In this document: positions 43,996 to 52,207 of the stretch, piece after piece
Position numbering within the stretch: the stretch's first letter is position 1
Layout of the letters: each line of letters opens with the position of its first letter
Origin: Crocinitomicaceae bacterium
GTDB lineage: Bacteria > Bacteroidota > Bacteroidia > Flavobacteriales_D > Crocinitomicaceae
NCBI GenBank assembly: GCA_016708105.1
Contig: JADJGJ010000001.1
Location: 1,488,001 to 1,552,000 of the forward strand
Direction of reading: 5' to 3'
DNA length: 64,000 nt
The notes under the pieces: generated by a model
Databases searched by the model: none
The model's input: the letters and a program-made list of their open reading frames with translations, nothing else
What the model was told of the DNA's origin: nothing
Position numbers and translations under genes: made by a program

Positions 43996-44354
43996 ACCGC
44001 CTTTGAATGCATAACTTTTAGAAGAGTACAGTAATCTCCACCTCGATTCCATACTGTAGTTTCTCTTCCCCAATAGAAAAAGTGCGCCAAATTACTGCCG
44101 TTTTCGATGTATTTTTCATCAACCCAACCAGCCGGTTTTGCACGTGTATACAATGAAACCGTATCACCGGATTTAATCAGTTTCGTTGGGAATCTAAATG
44201 CATGTCTGCCGAGATTTACAACATCACCATCATTGTCATAGGATGAATCCATTACAACATAACCTGATACATTGACATCGGATGTTGCAGTTAAAAATAA
44301 CCTCTCCTTTTCAAGATTACCTTTGTCAATTACTCTTTGAATTTCTAAACTCAT
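43992..44354 (-). CDS. Hypothetical 120-aa protein, possibly lamin-tail-like
   Basis: This small acidic, beta-rich protein has no signal peptide. The pattern V-S-G-Y-V-V-M-D-S-S-Y-D then L-G-R-H-A-F-R-F-P and L-I-K-S-G-D-T-V-S-L-Y-T loosely recalls the immunoglobulin-like lamin-tail fold, in which a hydrophobic strand, a short loop and x-x-x-G-x-x-V-x-L alternate. That resemblance is weak. It overlaps the integrase gene by four bases at their 3' ends. Confidence 0.6.
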   Translation of the reverse strand: MSLEIQRVIDKGNLEKERLFLTATSDVNVSGYVVMDSSYDNDGDVVNLGRHAFRFPTKLIKSGDTVSLYTRAKPAGWVDEKYIENGSNLAHFFYWGRETTVWNRGGDYCTLLKVMHSKAV

Positions 44355-44558
44355 TTTTTCCTTTTTAAATTGTTATATGCAAATAATAAACAACTGTTCT
44401 TCAAAAATCAAGTTTTAATTTCCATTTTGTCAAAAATTAGGTATAAATACTTAAGAAAATAACGATTGAAATCGATTCAGTAAAAACTCCTAAACTAAGT
44501 TTCTGGTATTTTACCGCGTAATACTATAATAATGTTAATTCACTTTCATTTATTCGCT

Positions 44559-44566
44559 TATATTTG
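44559..44566 (+). promoter_or_regulatory. -7 box (TATATTTG) of the RteC gene
   Basis: An exact TAnnTTTG match 70 bases before the rteC-like ATG. The remaining bases of the 44355-44636 gap show nothing else clear. Confidence 0.6.
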
Positions 44567-44636
44567 TTTCATTTTGAACGGTTTTAGATAATATTGTAAA
44601 TTATTTTTAGAAACACAAAAGCCATGTTAATCATCT

Positions 44637-45491
44637 ATGACATCATATTCGGAAAAACTTTTGACGGAACTCGAAGATCAGCTACATTTTATTGCGGTTG
44701 AAACCGATGACTTGCTCAAACGAGCTGAATTATCCGTCAGCGTGTGTAACGAAGCACTATTAAAACTTAAAAAGTTCACATTAAAATACAAGTTCAAAGG
44801 ACAACTGGATGAAATTCTTTTTTTCAAAGAAATCAAACCGAGCTTTTATAGCAAACTCATTTATCACGTAAATGTTTATAATATTGAAACACATAAACCC
44901 AATGGAAGTGATGAAACCAAAAGAAAGTACTTGCTGAAAGAACTAAAGGTCATTGAAACTTTCTTCAATAAAAATCTTGATTTCATCAAATATTATCGCA
45001 CACGTAAATGTTATCTTGATCACAAATATTTCATTCGTGGCAAACATGATTTATCACTTACGCTTGACTCCTTTTTTTTCGAGACTGATCCAAAGTTCAG
45101 TACGAGCCACGATTATAAAGTATCACAGATACAAGCCAACGAATTACTCGAGATATTTCTAATCGCAGAATTGACGATCCTGGATTCAAAACAAGATTCA
45201 TCTCTTTTACAACTTCCAAAAGTCAAATTAACATGGACAGGATCTAAAGCTTCATTGGTTGAGCTCATTTATTCTCTACAATCCGTAGGTATATTTAATA
45301 ATTCAGCTGCATCAGTTAAAGAAATTGCAAATTATTTCGAAACCGTTTTCAATATCGACTTGAGTCATTTCTATACCACCTTTCAGGAAATTAAAGAAAG
45401 GAAAAACAACCAAACTATTTTTCTTACCTCACTACAAAGCGCATTGCAAAAGCGTATTATTGAAAAAGAAGAAAAATTTTCAAGTAATTGA
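44637..45491 (+). CDS. RteC-domain regulatory protein
   Basis: The 284-residue protein matches RteC-type proteins over the whole length, most clearly at the C-terminus (L-T-W-T-G-S-K-A-S-L-V-E-L-I-Y-S-L, then G-I-F-N-N, I-A-N-Y-F-E-T-V-F-N-I-D-L, and F-x-x-T-F-Q-E-I-K-E-R-K). In the CTnDOT element RteC activates excision genes. Here RteA/RteB are not visible. Position after the integrase fits control of excision or transfer. Confidence 0.88.
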   Translation: MTSYSEKLLTELEDQLHFIAVETDDLLKRAELSVSVCNEALLKLKKFTLKYKFKGQLDEILFFKEIKPSFYSKLIYHVNVYNIETHKPNGSDETKRKYLLKELKVIETFFNKNLDFIKYYRTRKCYLDHKYFIRGKHDLSLTLDSFFFETDPKFSTSHDYKVSQIQANELLEIFLIAELTILDSKQDSSLLQLPKVKLTWTGSKASLVELIYSLQSVGIFNNSAASVKEIANYFETVFNIDLSHFYTTFQEIKERKNNQTIFLTSLQSALQKRIIEKEEKFSSN

Positions 45492-45592
45492 GTTTGTTTG
45501 TTTTTAGAAAAAAAACGTTCCCTATGAGGGGTAAATAGGGAAAGTAAAACAACTAGATTGCGCAGTTTTGTTGCCAATTAAATCTATATGAT

Positions 45593-45895
45593 ATGGCAGC
45601 AACAATTTTGACAACTGAAGATTTGGATATCTTCAAACATGAGTTATTTGATGAGCTCAAAAAAATGTTTAATCATCCCTTAGAGAAAAAGCAGGAGCAA
45701 GAAACACCAAAACTCCTAAAATCACATCAGGTACAACGAATGTTGGGTATTTCACCCGGCACACTTCAAAATCTTCGAATCAATGGAACAATTCCATTTA
45801 CAAAAATTGGAGGAGTGATTCTTTACTCTTTAGAAGATATCAACGCTATAATGCAGCGAAATAAGCGTAACGATTTTTCAAATGGCAAAAAATGA
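45593..45895 (+). CDS. Excisionase-like helix-turn-helix protein
   Basis: The 100-residue protein has a winged-helix MerR/Xis-type motif at residues ~40-85 (H-Q-V-Q-R-M-L-G-I-S-P-G-T-L-Q-N-L-R-I-N-G and F-T-K-I-G-G-V-I-L-Y). This is the usual excisionase-like protein of Bacteroidota mobile elements, which bends DNA at the att region. It overlaps the next gene by 14 bases. Confidence 0.88.
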   Translation: MAATILTTEDLDIFKHELFDELKKMFNHPLEKKQEQETPKLLKSHQVQRMLGISPGTLQNLRINGTIPFTKIGGVILYSLEDINAIMQRNKRNDFSNGKK

Positions 45896-46697
45896 TGGCG
45901 GAGTAAATTTCATCCGACATCTTTTAAGTATTTCTGAAAAATTTATTGACGACCAACGTTTAAGTCCCTTGCACATCAGTTTGTATTACGCCTTATTTCA
46001 ATCGTGGAATCTTTCAAAGTTCCGTAATCCGATTTCAGTAAGTAGAGACGAATTAATGCGAGCGTCAAAAATAGGTTCAGCTAATACCTATACCAAATGT
46101 TTAAAGGAGTTGGATGCCTGGAAGTATATAAAATATCTTCCATCACATAATCCCTATAAGGGTAGTCAAATTTACTTGTACAATTTTAATAAAACCACTG
46201 ATAATGGCATTGATATATCTTCTGATAAAAGCTCTAATAAAACTGGCGGTAAAACTCCTGAAAAAGTAGTGATACCTTCTTTAAACAGTATAAACAATAC
46301 AAATGAATCAAACAGTTTAAACGAACATGAGTCCACACGAAAAAAAAATAGTAGAAAATTTATTGCTGCTGATGGCAATAGATCAAAAACAAAAAAAGTT
46401 GTGCAAAAAAAAGAAAATGCCATCCCATGCAAAAGTGAGGGAACTCCAACCTTGCACCAAGTCAAAAAATACTTTGCCGGCAGAACATGGCCGGCCATTG
46501 AAGCTGAAAAGTTCTACAATTACTTTCAGAGTAACGGTTGGTTGGTAGGAGGTAAGACCGCAATGAAAGACTGGAAAGCTGCCGCAAATAATTGGATGTT
46601 AAACGCTGAATCATTTAATAAAAATGGACCCATCAGAAAACCGTCTGCAGGAAAACTTCACACCTCAACAACTAAAGACTATACAGAGCCTTTATAG
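45882..46697 (+). CDS. Element-borne replication/regulation-type protein, 271 aa
   Basis: The first ~110 residues look like a winged-helix initiator or regulator domain (L-H-I-S-L-Y-Y-A-L-F-Q-S-W-N; V-S-R-D-E-L-M-R-A-S-K-I-G-S-A-N-T-Y; L-K-E-L-D-A-W-K-Y-I). A Lys/Ser/Asn-rich linker follows, then a C-terminal segment (W-P-A-I-E-A-E-K-F-Y-N-Y-F-Q-S-N-G-W) known from DnaD/DnaT-like or helicase-loading proteins. With the ATPase downstream this resembles a primosome-type pair. No experimental name applies. Confidence 0.75.
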   Translation: MAKNDGGVNFIRHLLSISEKFIDDQRLSPLHISLYYALFQSWNLSKFRNPISVSRDELMRASKIGSANTYTKCLKELDAWKYIKYLPSHNPYKGSQIYLYNFNKTTDNGIDISSDKSSNKTGGKTPEKVVIPSLNSINNTNESNSLNEHESTRKKNSRKFIAADGNRSKTKKVVQKKENAIPCKSEGTPTLHQVKKYFAGRTWPAIEAEKFYNYFQSNGWLVGGKTAMKDWKAAANNWMLNAESFNKNGPIRKPSAGKLHTSTTKDYTEPL

Positions 46698-47289
46698 CTC
46701 ACCTTTGAAATGGTTGGAAGAAAAGGGGCGGGAAGTTTACGGAAATCATTTTCGTTTTTTTGAACGAGATAAATTTTTGCTTTTTCAACTTATCTGCTAT
46801 TTCCTCAAAGATGAAAAACACGCATCACTATTTAAAATCCATTTGCATAAAGGCATTTTGCTTAATGGTCCGGTTGGCTGCGGAAAAACCTCGTTGATGT
46901 TTTTAATGCGATTTCTGGAGTCTCAACAAAATCGTTTTGTTTTGAGATGTTGTCGTGAAATCAGTTTTGATTTCATTAAAGATGGATATAATGTCATTCA
47001 AAAATACAGTCGAAATAATTTTCAAAAAAATCAACAAATCGTCTACTGCTTCGATGATTTAGGCACAGAAAATAATCTCAAGTATTTCGGAAACGAGTGC
47101 AACGTAATGGGCGAAATTCTATTAAGCCGATATGACCTTTTTATTTCTCATAAAACCGTGACACACCTCACCACCAATCTTTCTGCCTCAGAAATTGAAA
47201 ACGCTTATGGTAATCGGGTTCGTTCACGTTTGCGTGAAATGCTAAATCTCATCTCATTCGAAAAAAATGCTACCGATAAAAGAAGATGA
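46624..47289 (+). CDS. DnaC-like AAA+ ATPase of the element core
   Basis: The 221-residue ATPase has Walker A N-G-P-V-G-C-G-K-T-S (81-90), Walker B I-V-Y-C-F-D-D-L-G-T-E (139-149) and a sensor-type T-T-N-L-S then R-V-R-S-R-L-R-E-M, the arginine-finger region of helicase loaders. It overlaps the preceding gene by 74 bases, unusually far, but no later start precedes the Walker A without losing conserved sequence. A helicase loader role in element replication is inferred. Confidence 0.85.
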   Translation: MDPSENRLQENFTPQQLKTIQSLYSSPLKWLEEKGREVYGNHFRFFERDKFLLFQLICYFLKDEKHASLFKIHLHKGILLNGPVGCGKTSLMFLMRFLESQQNRFVLRCCREISFDFIKDGYNVIQKYSRNNFQKNQQIVYCFDDLGTENNLKYFGNECNVMGEILLSRYDLFISHKTVTHLTTNLSASEIENAYGNRVRSRLREMLNLISFEKNATDKRR

Positions 47290-47488
47290 GATTTTGCATT
47301 CATGTGCACCTAAAAAATTATGTCTGTGTATAAATGATGAACCTAATTTCCTTCGACAGAAATGCAAAAGACAAACGGAAAATAAGGTTCATTATCTACG
47401 TGTACATGTTAAAACAAAAAATTCGCTACTAGCTGCTAAATTTCATCTCATTCAAAAAAAAATCTCTTCATAAAAGTAGATGTGATTG
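47241..47488. repeat. Imperfect ~50-bp direct repeats covering the ATPase 3' end
   Basis: GCTAAATCTCATCTCATTCG... (47241-47293) recurs as GCTAAATTTCATCTCATTCA... (47434-47488), including the following ATAAAAG-AGATG part. The first copy encodes the end of the ATPase; the second is non-coding. The ~140 bases between look like decayed sequence. The pair marks the border between element core and cargo. Confidence 0.75.
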
Positions 47489-47489
47489 A

Positions 47490-47684
47490 GCAAACACGAT
47501 CATAACATCAAAAAAAAATTACAACGCCATACCTACGGCAACAACAATCAACCCTACCTTTGGTGCGGGTGGACCCAATACCGATTTTATGGGCAGCGGT
47601 AACGGTATTCACGATGCCAACGGAAATAAAATACTCTCAGTTTACAACTATACCATTTACTCTAACACTGGTGTTTGGGGGTAG
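47490..47684 (+). pseudogene. C-terminal fragment of an unidentified protein
   Basis: The frame is open after TGA at 47487-47489 to TAG at 47682-47684, with no ATG until 47587. It reads N-Y-N-A-I-P-T-A-T-T-I-N-P and on through G-A-G-G-P-N-T-D-F-M-G-S-G-N-G-I-H-D, ending Y-S-N-T-G-V-W-G. The composition is that of a structured secreted domain. It looks like the tail of a lost cargo gene. Confidence 0.5.
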
Positions 47685-47757
47685 CTTAGATCATTTTGAA
47701 TTTGCGGTTGGCAGCCCGCAAATAATTCCGAAACCTGCAGTATCAATTTGAGTTAGT

Positions 47758-49347
47758 TTATTCCACTATTGTCAACCTTTCTTTAGTCCTCTTTTTGGCT
47801 TGGTCAACCACAAATTTCAACAAGGATTTATTTGGTGTAAAATCCAAAGTTCCGATATGAAAAGAGTAAATTGTTATAACATTCTTTTCATGGGCGTCTT
47901 CAGGCAATTGACTCTCTGAGGCATCATCCAGCCATGTGTTTAATAGATAGCCAAGAATTGAAAACAAGGTTGTGCCCATTAAAGCGCTCGGCTTAACTGG
48001 GTTAATTAGGCCTTTTTTTGTAGGTACTTTGCGAGTTGGTAAACTTTTTGTCTTTTTTATATGTTCAATTACAAATTGTTTGTAAGTTGGATTTGCCAAA
48101 AACCAAGGATCATTGTTGTATTCTTGAAAAATTATTGGGTCTGGACCTTCGGTAATATTAAATCCAAGAATCTGTTCCCGACTAAAACCCTCTTTGTTTT
48201 CAAATGCCTGAAAAGGTAAATTATTGAGAAGTCCTCCATCAACCCAAAGTCCGGTTAATGGTCTCTCTGAAATTTCATTATGAATATGAATAGGCTTGAA
48301 TAGTCCGGGAATATTCATTGAAATTGCAACAGCTTCAGCAACTGGAAAGTGTGGTGTAGTTTCAATTGAAAAAATGAGATTTTCTCCGGCGGTCATATTG
48401 GTTCCTGAGATTCTTAAATCGACACCAGTTATATTAAAAAATAGTTGAAACGTTACCGCATGACCTTTAATTTTACCAAATAATTCATAGTTTGTTAAAT
48501 GATACTTTTCAAAATAACGCTCAATTAAGTTGTAGAAATATTCTCTGTTCATTGTTCCTGTAAACAAACCACGGTCGTACAAAATATTATAAATGTAATC
48601 ATCGAATTTTTCATAAATTTTCCGTACCATAGTATTAGTTGGATCATCTTTTAAAGTGTTTCGTAGCTTTCTCTTTATTAAGGCTCCCGCTGTCTTTATG
48701 AAAAGCTGATATTCATATTTGTATAATGCCTTGACAAAGGCATCTGGCTTTTCGATTTCTCTCAAATTAAAACCAGCACCAACATCAATTTTTTTGCTTT
48801 TTAATTGTTTGAAACTCTTCCGATCTAAATCATCTAAATCTTCAGGTTTTAAGTTGTAATTTTGTAAAAGTGTATTTTCGATTTCCCTCGCACTTTTGTC
48901 ATAAATATCATCCTTGTGGATTTTATCGTAAGCATAACCAAGTTCAATAACTTGTTGATCAGATTCTATTCCTTTTCTTATTTTTATTCCACGATATAGT
49001 CCCGTTAATGGTTTATCTTCTTTGAAGAAATCAAAGAATTCAAATCCTTTTTTGTTGAACAAATAATTGCCATTTAGTGTGCGGTCCGACTCAAACTCAA
49101 TATCCTCTGAAGTCAAGCCAAGAGCAACGGTCAACGCGGTAATAGCGCCCGCTGAGGCACCAGCAACCCCCTTAATTTGCTTTACCTCGTCTATTTCGTG
49201 CTTATGTAAGGGTAGTATTTTTGCTTCTTCTAATGCTTGTAAAACTCCTAAATATGCATTTCCCTTACCTCCTCCTCCTTCAAACACCAAATATTTTTTA
49301 TTACCCAAACTGATAGGGCTTAATTTTTTTTTATCTTCCATTGTCAA
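47758..49347 (-). CDS. Patatin-like phospholipase
   Basis: The 529-residue protein has the patatin core: oxyanion loop G-G-G-G-K-G (24-29), nucleophile elbow G-A-S65-A-G and the catalytic aspartate D370 in W-V-D-G-G-L-L-N-N-L-P. A long insert of about 200 residues between Ser and Asp (lysine-rich, predicted helical) sets it apart from short bacterial patatins. No signal peptide. Patatins cleave acyl esters of phospholipids and serve as effectors in several defence and secretion systems; no CD-NTase is adjacent. It starts 1 base after the stop of the next upstream gene. Confidence 0.92.
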   Translation of the reverse strand: MTMEDKKKLSPISLGNKKYLVFEGGGGKGNAYLGVLQALEEAKILPLHKHEIDEVKQIKGVAGASAGAITALTVALGLTSEDIEFESDRTLNGNYLFNKKGFEFFDFFKEDKPLTGLYRGIKIRKGIESDQQVIELGYAYDKIHKDDIYDKSAREIENTLLQNYNLKPEDLDDLDRKSFKQLKSKKIDVGAGFNLREIEKPDAFVKALYKYEYQLFIKTAGALIKRKLRNTLKDDPTNTMVRKIYEKFDDYIYNILYDRGLFTGTMNREYFYNLIERYFEKYHLTNYELFGKIKGHAVTFQLFFNITGVDLRISGTNMTAGENLIFSIETTPHFPVAEAVAISMNIPGLFKPIHIHNEISERPLTGLWVDGGLLNNLPFQAFENKEGFSREQILGFNITEGPDPIIFQEYNNDPWFLANPTYKQFVIEHIKKTKSLPTRKVPTKKGLINPVKPSALMGTTLFSILGYLLNTWLDDASESQLPEDAHEKNVITIYSFHIGTLDFTPNKSLLKFVVDQAKKRTKERLTIVE

Positions 49348-49348
49348 T

Positions 49349-50890
49349 CTATTTATTTGGAAAAAAAATTATTTTTGTCTTTTTACCCGTAGATAAAATA
49401 TGGTATAATCTCTCATCTTCTCTTCGATCCCTATCCTTCAAAGGCCATTTTATTCCTGGTTCATGCTCTGGGCCGTGAATTAATAAAATGATAGATAAGT
49501 TTTCAATCGTTTCATGTGTATTGACTATAATGGTATCACTTTTTTCATGAAGTGAAAAACGTATGAACTCCAACCAAACAACTGAGTCTTTTACAAAAGA
49601 ACTGTTTAATGTGTAATAAAGGCTGTCAGAAGAGCGTTGTATAAGCTCTATGGTTCCAAGCGAATAACAAATTAATTCACTCTCAAAACCATTCAAATAG
49701 ATTCCATAACTAGTGGGCGCAACTTTGTTACTTGAGTCCAATATTATACCTGATAATTCGGGTTTCCCATATTCACTCTGCTCAACAAAATAAGGAGTGG
49801 TATAAAATTTTCTGGAGTACAGACGACCGTCTGGGTACCATACTCTCTCCCAACCCGTAGGCACCAATTCAATGCCTGAAACAGAGAGATTTTCTCCACG
49901 ATACGGATTATAAAGTAATTCAAATTCCTGTTCAATATTTTGTATTTTATTAACCTCAATAAAATTCGGAAAACCACTACCAACTTGGAAGAGTGCATTA
50001 TTTGATACAGGATAGGTATTATACTTTACAAGTAAATAGGTAATTGGGCAAAAGTCTTCACCATCGCAAAAACACTTTTTGTATGGATATTGCATGGCAC
50101 TCTTTTCTGGATTTTTTTTCACCCTCTTACTTGTTTTCTTATCACAGAAGGCGGCAACATAATGTGTTTCAAATATACGCTGACCAGTTTCTAAACTGAT
50201 ATCAATATCAAGTTCAAGTTGCTGTGTTTCGTTATAATAGAAATGCAGTGAAGTTAACTGTAAATGGTTTTCAAATCCTTCTTTTGAGTCACTATTTATC
50301 GAGGTGGTAATGCTACAGTTAAAAGTAATGCTTGAAAAATCAATTACTGACTCACACCACTTTTCAGATCCAATTGAAATTAATATAAATTCATTTAGGC
50401 CATTATGTCGTGTTAAGGTTATTGTTTGAACAGGCACATATTTAGCACTTAAACTACGCATTTGTGTAACAACAGAATCATAAAACTCTACATACCCTTT
50501 TTGAGCATTTGCATAAGGGTAACGTATAATATCGCGCTTTGAAATTCTATCATATATATCAATATAGATTTGATTTAGTAAAGTACTCACCGAGTCATTT
50601 TGCCCTTGAGTAAAACCGGCATTTCTCCATAAGTAGTCGTATGGAGCCAAACTCAAACCTATCTCTTCATTTGACTTAATTGAATTGTAACGGTTTTTGG
50701 TATCTAAGATGTGCTGTACAGTTCTTACTCCTATATGATCCTTTAATTGATGAAAATATATTGAATCATTTGATTCGATAAACTGCCTGTTATTTTCGAC
50801 GGTTTTCATTGTTATTTGACCGTGCAAAACACCTATAGTAAGAAAAAGATTGATCAAAACAAATCTCATTATGGTCATGATATTTTTCAT
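49349..50890 (-). CDS. Hypothetical secreted protein upstream of patatin
   Basis: About 513 residues from the ATG at 50890, or slightly later at 50878/50869; the upstream frame to 50992 overlaps a decayed patatin fragment. A signal peptide (M-R-F-V-L-I-N-L-F-L-T-I-G-V-L-H-G-Q) is followed by a beta-rich domain and a cysteine cluster (K-K-C-F-C-D-G-E-D-F-C). I recognise no family. Its stop is one base before the patatin start, so the two are translated from one message. Confidence 0.65.
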   Translation of the reverse strand: MKNIMTIMRFVLINLFLTIGVLHGQITMKTVENNRQFIESNDSIYFHQLKDHIGVRTVQHILDTKNRYNSIKSNEEIGLSLAPYDYLWRNAGFTQGQNDSVSTLLNQIYIDIYDRISKRDIIRYPYANAQKGYVEFYDSVVTQMRSLSAKYVPVQTITLTRHNGLNEFILISIGSEKWCESVIDFSSITFNCSITTSINSDSKEGFENHLQLTSLHFYYNETQQLELDIDISLETGQRIFETHYVAAFCDKKTSKRVKKNPEKSAMQYPYKKCFCDGEDFCPITYLLVKYNTYPVSNNALFQVGSGFPNFIEVNKIQNIEQEFELLYNPYRGENLSVSGIELVPTGWERVWYPDGRLYSRKFYTTPYFVEQSEYGKPELSGIILDSSNKVAPTSYGIYLNGFESELICYSLGTIELIQRSSDSLYYTLNSSFVKDSVVWLEFIRFSLHEKSDTIIVNTHETIENLSIILLIHGPEHEPGIKWPLKDRDRREDERLYHILSTGKKTKIIFFPNK

Positions 50891-50963
50891 TACACCGCAG
50901 TTAACTGTTAACGCCAAAAATACATGAACTATTCTCAAGAAGTAGTGTGTGAATTTTCCTTTT

Positions 50964-51104
50964 TTTATCACCTTCCAAATCCTGTAAAACATTCAAACCT
51001 CCGAAATATGTATTGTCTTTTCTTCCTATGCATTTAAAAACCAGATAGTTTTTATTTTTATAATTTGTCAGAATTGTGATACTTAATAATTTGCCTCGAT
51101 TCAT
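50964..51104 (-). pseudogene. Decayed N-terminal fragment of a second patatin gene
   Basis: The frame from ATG 51104 reads K-N-Y-L-V-F-K-C-I-G-R-K-D-N-T-Y-F-G-G-L near residues 18-37, then N-V-L-Q-D-L-E. It aligns with residues 18-41 of the intact patatin (K-K-Y-L-V-F-E-G-G-G-G-K-G-N-A-Y-L-G-V-L). The catalytic serine region is missing, and the oxyanion glycines are changed. It is a relic of a duplicated or replaced patatin. Confidence 0.6.
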
Positions 51105-51240
51105 ACTTATATTATGTCAAAATTTAGGGTCATTTGATTTATTTTAATTGGGTATTATCCATTATTGTATAATAGGTCTGTTCTATCACTTTTTATTCTT
51201 GACTCTTGAATCAAGAATAATTAAATGTTTTGGGTCGACA

Positions 51241-51528
51241 TCAACATTTACAGTTCCAAAAAACAGTACCTCCGGTTGTTAATTGTAGTGTATAAATTTT
51301 TTGTTCAGAAAATGAACTGTTCAAAAAAAGTGAATCTGTTACAAGATAACTTCCCAAATAAGGGGCTCTTGGATCTGGTTCCGGTTCTGGATAAATACAA
51401 GAACCATCATCCTTCTTAGCATCCGAATTATAATTTGTGGCGGTTGAGTCTGTGCAACCTTCCTTTTTACAACTTATAATTGTTAACTGTAAAAAAAGAG
51501 CGCTTAAAACTAATATTGATGTTTTCAT
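51241..51528 (-). CDS. Small lipoprotein with a TNYN-type cysteine motif
   Basis: The 95-residue protein has a lipoprotein signal (L-Q-L-T-I-I-S-C; Cys20) and the motif C-T-D-S-T-A-T-N-Y-N-S-D-A then D-D-G-S-C, a repeat widespread in secreted Bacteroidota proteins. The C-terminal part is short and ends F-W-N-C-K-C; the homologous domain is usually longer, so the gene may be truncated. It is the last gene of the minus-strand run from 58 kb. A hairpin with arms TTATTCTTGA / TCAAGAATAA lies just beyond it at 51193-51220. Confidence 0.65.
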   Translation of the reverse strand: MKTSILVLSALFLQLTIISCKKEGCTDSTATNYNSDAKKDDGSCIYPEPEPDPRAPYLGSYLVTDSLFLNSSFSEQKIYTLQLTTGGTVFWNCKC

Positions 51529-51547
51529 AATTGTTCATTTTAATGAA

Positions 51548-52207
51548 TTAATCCTTCTTGATATTTGGCACTGTCATTTCTGAAAGATAGCTCCAAAAAT
51601 CTTTTTTTCCAATTTTACACCGATAAAAACTGGCAAATTCGTAACCTGAATCACTTGCCTTTTTTTGCAAATCAAGTTCCATCTGTTGCGGCAAAAATTG
51701 TACAGTGGTGTCAGTAACAAAAGGTTTACTAGCATAAAAAATCGTTACCCAGCTCGTTGAATGATATGGAGACCAAAATTGGTAATTGGTTTCATCTTCA
51801 AATGATGCAAAAAGAGAAATTTCTCCCGTACTGTCAAAAACTGTCAAAACATTTTCGCCAATTGCCGGCCAAAAGCCCTCTTTTAAATTTACGGTAGCGG
51901 TATCCTTTTTAATGTCTAAGTAAACGGTTCCGTATTTTTTTGAGGGATAATATTTTATTATTGAATCTAGTTTATCTAAATAGACATAACGGATTTCTGT
52001 AATGATTTTTCTTGCTTCGGAATCATTCGATGATTTTGTACCCAACGTATCTATCACAGAATAATATCCCACAATTTTAATTTCCTTAATCAAAGAAGCT
52101 GTCTTTATCTCTTGATTTAAATAGACTATACGGTACCGCGCATTGGCAATATTCAAAGTCAGACATTGAATCAATAGGATCAAAAATATTTTTATTCTAA
52201 TCTTCAT
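51548..52207 (-). CDS. Hypothetical secreted protein, 219 aa
   Basis: A signal peptide (I-F-L-I-L-L-I-Q-C-L-T-L-N-I-A-N-A) precedes a soluble beta-rich domain containing F-W-P-A-I-G-E-N-V-L-T-V-F-D and W-V-T-I-F-Y-A-S-K-P. No family recognised. Its start shares one base with the stop of the 548-aa gene (TAATG), showing tight coupling, so it is likely a partner of that protein. Confidence 0.65.
   Translation of the reverse strand: MKIRIKIFLILLIQCLTLNIANARYRIVYLNQEIKTASLIKEIKIVGYYSVIDTLGTKSSNDSEARKIITEIRYVYLDKLDSIIKYYPSKKYGTVYLDIKKDTATVNLKEGFWPAIGENVLTVFDSTGEISLFASFEDETNYQFWSPYHSTSWVTIFYASKPFVTDTTVQFLPQQMELDLQKKASDSGYEFASFYRCKIGKKDFWSYLSEMTVPNIKKD

Noticed and set aside
47267..47473. 68-codon frame after the ATPase gene
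   Set aside because: It starts inside the ATPase gene, lies across the direct repeat and has no conserved features.
47758..49347. CBASS system with the patatin as CapV-type effector
   Set aside because: No CD-NTase, HORMA/TRIP13 or Cap2/Cap3 gene is near, and the neighbours are secreted proteins.
51193..51220. Hairpin after the small lipoprotein as a terminator
   Set aside because: The arms pair well, but no T-run follows in the direction of transcription, so termination is not supported; mentioned only as structure.
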